The position numbers and the translations under genes were made by a program. From Crossaster papposus (Eukaryota; Echinodermata; Asteroidea; Velatida; Solasteridae): a DNA stretch of 64,000 bases. Location: contig JBAIAA010001529.1 in NCBI GenBank assembly GCA_037893245.1, forward strand, positions 1-64,000, in the 5' to 3' direction. Position 1 is the stretch's first letter, and every line of letters begins with the position of its first letter. The notes beneath the pieces are model-generated. The model made no database searches. It was not told the DNA's origin and saw only the letters and a list, made by a program, of their open reading frames with translations. Below, piece by piece: positions 62,341 through 64,000 of this stretch.

Positions 62341-64000
62341 AGGGAAAGAAGTGTGCATAAGAAATATGTAAAGGGAAAGAAGTGTGCATAAGAAATATGT
62401 AAAGGGAAAGAAGTGTGCATAAGAAATATGTAAAGGGAAAGAAGTGTGCATAAGAAATATGTAAAGGGAAAGAAGTGTGCATAAGAAATATGTAAAGGGA
62501 AAGAAGTGTGCATAAGAAATATGTAAAGGGAAAGAAGTGTGCATAAGAAATATGTAAAGGGAAAGAAGTGTGCATAAGAAATATGTAAAGGGAAAGAAGT
62601 GTGCATAAGAAATATGTAAAGGGAAAGAAGTGTGCATAAGAAATATGTAAAGGGAAAGAAGTGTGCATAAGAAATATGTAAAGGGAAAGAAGTGTGCATA
62701 AGAAATATGTAAAGGGAAAGAAGTGTGCATAAGAAATATGTAAAGGGAAAGAAGTGTGCATAAGAAATATGTAAAGGGAAAGAAGTGTGCATAAGAAATA
62801 TGTAAAGGGAAAGAAGTGTGCATAAGAAATATGTAAAGGGAAAGAAGTGTGCATAAGAAATATGTAAAGGGAAAGAAGTGTGCATAAGAAATATGTAAAG
62901 GGAAAGAAGTGTGCATAAGAAATATGTAAAGGGAAAGAAGTGTGCATAAGAAATATGTAAAGGGAAAGAAGTGTGCATAAGAAATATGTAAAGGGAAAGA
63001 AGTGTGCATAAGAAATATGTAAAGGGAAAGAAGTGTGCATAAGAAATATGTAAAGGGAAAGAAGTGTGCATAAGAAATATGTAAAGGGAAAGAAGTGTGC
63101 ATAAGAAATATGTAAAGGGAAAGAAGTGTGCATAAGAAATATGTAAAGGGAAAGAAGTGTGCATAAGAAATATGTAAAGGGAAAGAAGTGTGCATAAGAA
63201 ATATGTAAAGGGAAAGAAGTGTGCATAAGAAATATGTAAAGGGAAAGAAGTGTGCATAAGAAATATGTAAAGGGAAAGAAGTGTGCATAAGAAATATGTA
63301 AAGGGAAAGAAGTGTGCATAAGAAATATGTAAAGGGAAAGAAGTGTGCATAAGAAATATGTAAAGGGAAAGAAGTGTGCATAAGAAATATGTAAAGGGAA
63401 AGAAGTGTGCATAAGAAATATGTAAAGGGAAAGAAGTGTGCATAAGAAATATGTAAAGGGAAAGAAGTGTGCATAAGAAATATGTAAAGGGAAAGAAGTG
63501 TGCATAAGAAATATGTAAAGGGAAAGAAGTGTGCATAAGAAATATGTAAAGGGAAAGAAGTGTGCATAAGAAATATGTAAAGGGAAAGAAGTGTGCATAA
63601 GAAATATGTAAAGGGAAAGAAGTGTGCATAAGAAATATGTAAAGGGAAAGAAGTGTGCATAAGAAATATGTAAAGGGAAAGAAGTGTGCATAAGAAATAT
63701 GTAAAGGGAAAGAAGTGTGCATAAGAAATATGTAAAGGGAAAGAAGTGTGCATAAGAAATATGTAAAGGGAAAGAAGTGTGCATAAGAAATATGTAAAGG
63801 GAAAGAAGTGTGCATAAGAAATATGTAAAGGGAAAGAAGTGTGCATAAGAAATATGTAAAGGGAAAGAAGTGTGCATAAGAAATATGTAAAGGGAAAGAA
63901 GTGTGCATAAGAAATATGTAAAGGGAAAGAAGTGTGCATAAGAAATATGTAAAGGGAAAGAAGTGTGCATAAGAAATATGTAAAGGGAAAGAAGTGTGCA
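62341..64000 (+). repeat. invariant monomer block J to window end
   Basis: About 53 monomers in a row with no deviation that I could see. The array continues past the window end. Confidence 0.93.

Larger units (their letters stand above)
1..64000 (+). repeat. 31-bp purine-rich satellite array (whole window)
   Basis: The window is a continuous head-to-tail array of a 31-bp monomer, about 2,000 copies, all in one orientation. Read from the TG of the TGCATAAG motif, each monomer has four parts: TGTGCATA (8 bp, alternating pyrimidine-purine), AGAAA (5 bp, purine), TATGTA (6 bp, alternating) and AAGGGAAAGAAG (12 bp, purine). Composition is 15 A, 9 G, 6 T and 1 C, giving 32% GC and 77% purine on this strand. 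Units of 30, 32 or 36 bp occur as rare indel variants. No unrelated sequence longer than about 60 bp interrupts the array. This organisation is that of eukaryotic satellite DNA. I do not recognise the monomer as a named family, and the host taxon cannot be deduced from it. Confidence 0.97.

Noticed and set aside
1-64000. Telomeric or interstitial telomere repeat (GTAAAGGG resembles TTTAGGG-type units)
   Set aside because: The G-run recurs every 31 bp, not every 6-8 bp, and the remaining 23 bp have no telomere-like periodicity.
1-64000. G-quadruplex array from the GGG in each monomer
   Set aside because: Consecutive GGG runs are 28 bp apart, far beyond usual loop lengths, so canonical intramolecular quadruplexes are not expected.
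1-64000. Promoters, splice sites, tRNA or rRNA genes
   Set aside because: Any TATA-like (AAATATG) or splice-like (GTAAAG) match occurs in every monomer, about two thousand times, so it carries no information. No sequence complex enough for an RNA gene exists in the window.

Overview
The whole 64-kb window is one uninterrupted head-to-tail satellite DNA array. I find no protein-coding gene, RNA gene, transposable element, promoter or terminator in it. The basic unit is a 31-bp monomer of about 32% GC. It is strongly purine-rich on the + strand (24 of 31 bases; 9 G to 1 C), and all ~2,000 copies lie in the same orientation. Every long open reading frame here is on the minus strand. They exist only because that strand of the monomer has no stop codon in any frame and 31 is not a multiple of 3.

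Arrays of this size with multi-kilobase higher-order repeats (HORs) are typical of eukaryotic heterochromatin (centromeric, pericentromeric, subtelomeric or sex-chromosome blocks) resolved by long-read assembly. I do not recognise the monomer as a named satellite and cannot assign a taxon or chromosomal location.

Layout. (A) 1-5052: monomers interspersed with a 36-bp insert at a fixed position in the monomer (67-bp composite unit), arranged as two copies of a 2,520-bp HOR that holds an older nested duplication. (B) 5053-5402: two more inserts. (C) 5403-9338: insert-free monomers with a ~1,270-bp duplication. (D) 9339-10899: nine inserts, a third, partial relative of the 2,520-bp HOR. (E) 10900-15870: nearly invariant monomers. 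(F) 15871-34150: HORs marked by CpG-containing monomers, CTTAAG monomers, CCTAAG monomers and a poly-T monomer, with tandem duplications of 806, 1,829, 2,356 and 3,043 bp. (G) 34150-52750: HORs with a different set of marker variants and duplication offsets of 619, 744, 1,054, 3,532, 5,826, 7,898 and 9,231 bp. (H) 52750-58630: nearly invariant monomers. (I) 58631-62340: a block suddenly full of single-base indels with two degraded inserts, perhaps an unpolished assembly patch. (J) 62341-64000: invariant monomers.

The main interest is structural: a monomer alternating between pyrimidine-purine and homopurine segments; an insert whose edges suggest the 31-bp unit may be a deletion product of a 67-bp unit; a nested record of unequal exchange; and clustered CpG monomers. 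All coordinates of variants and offsets were read by eye from the sequence.
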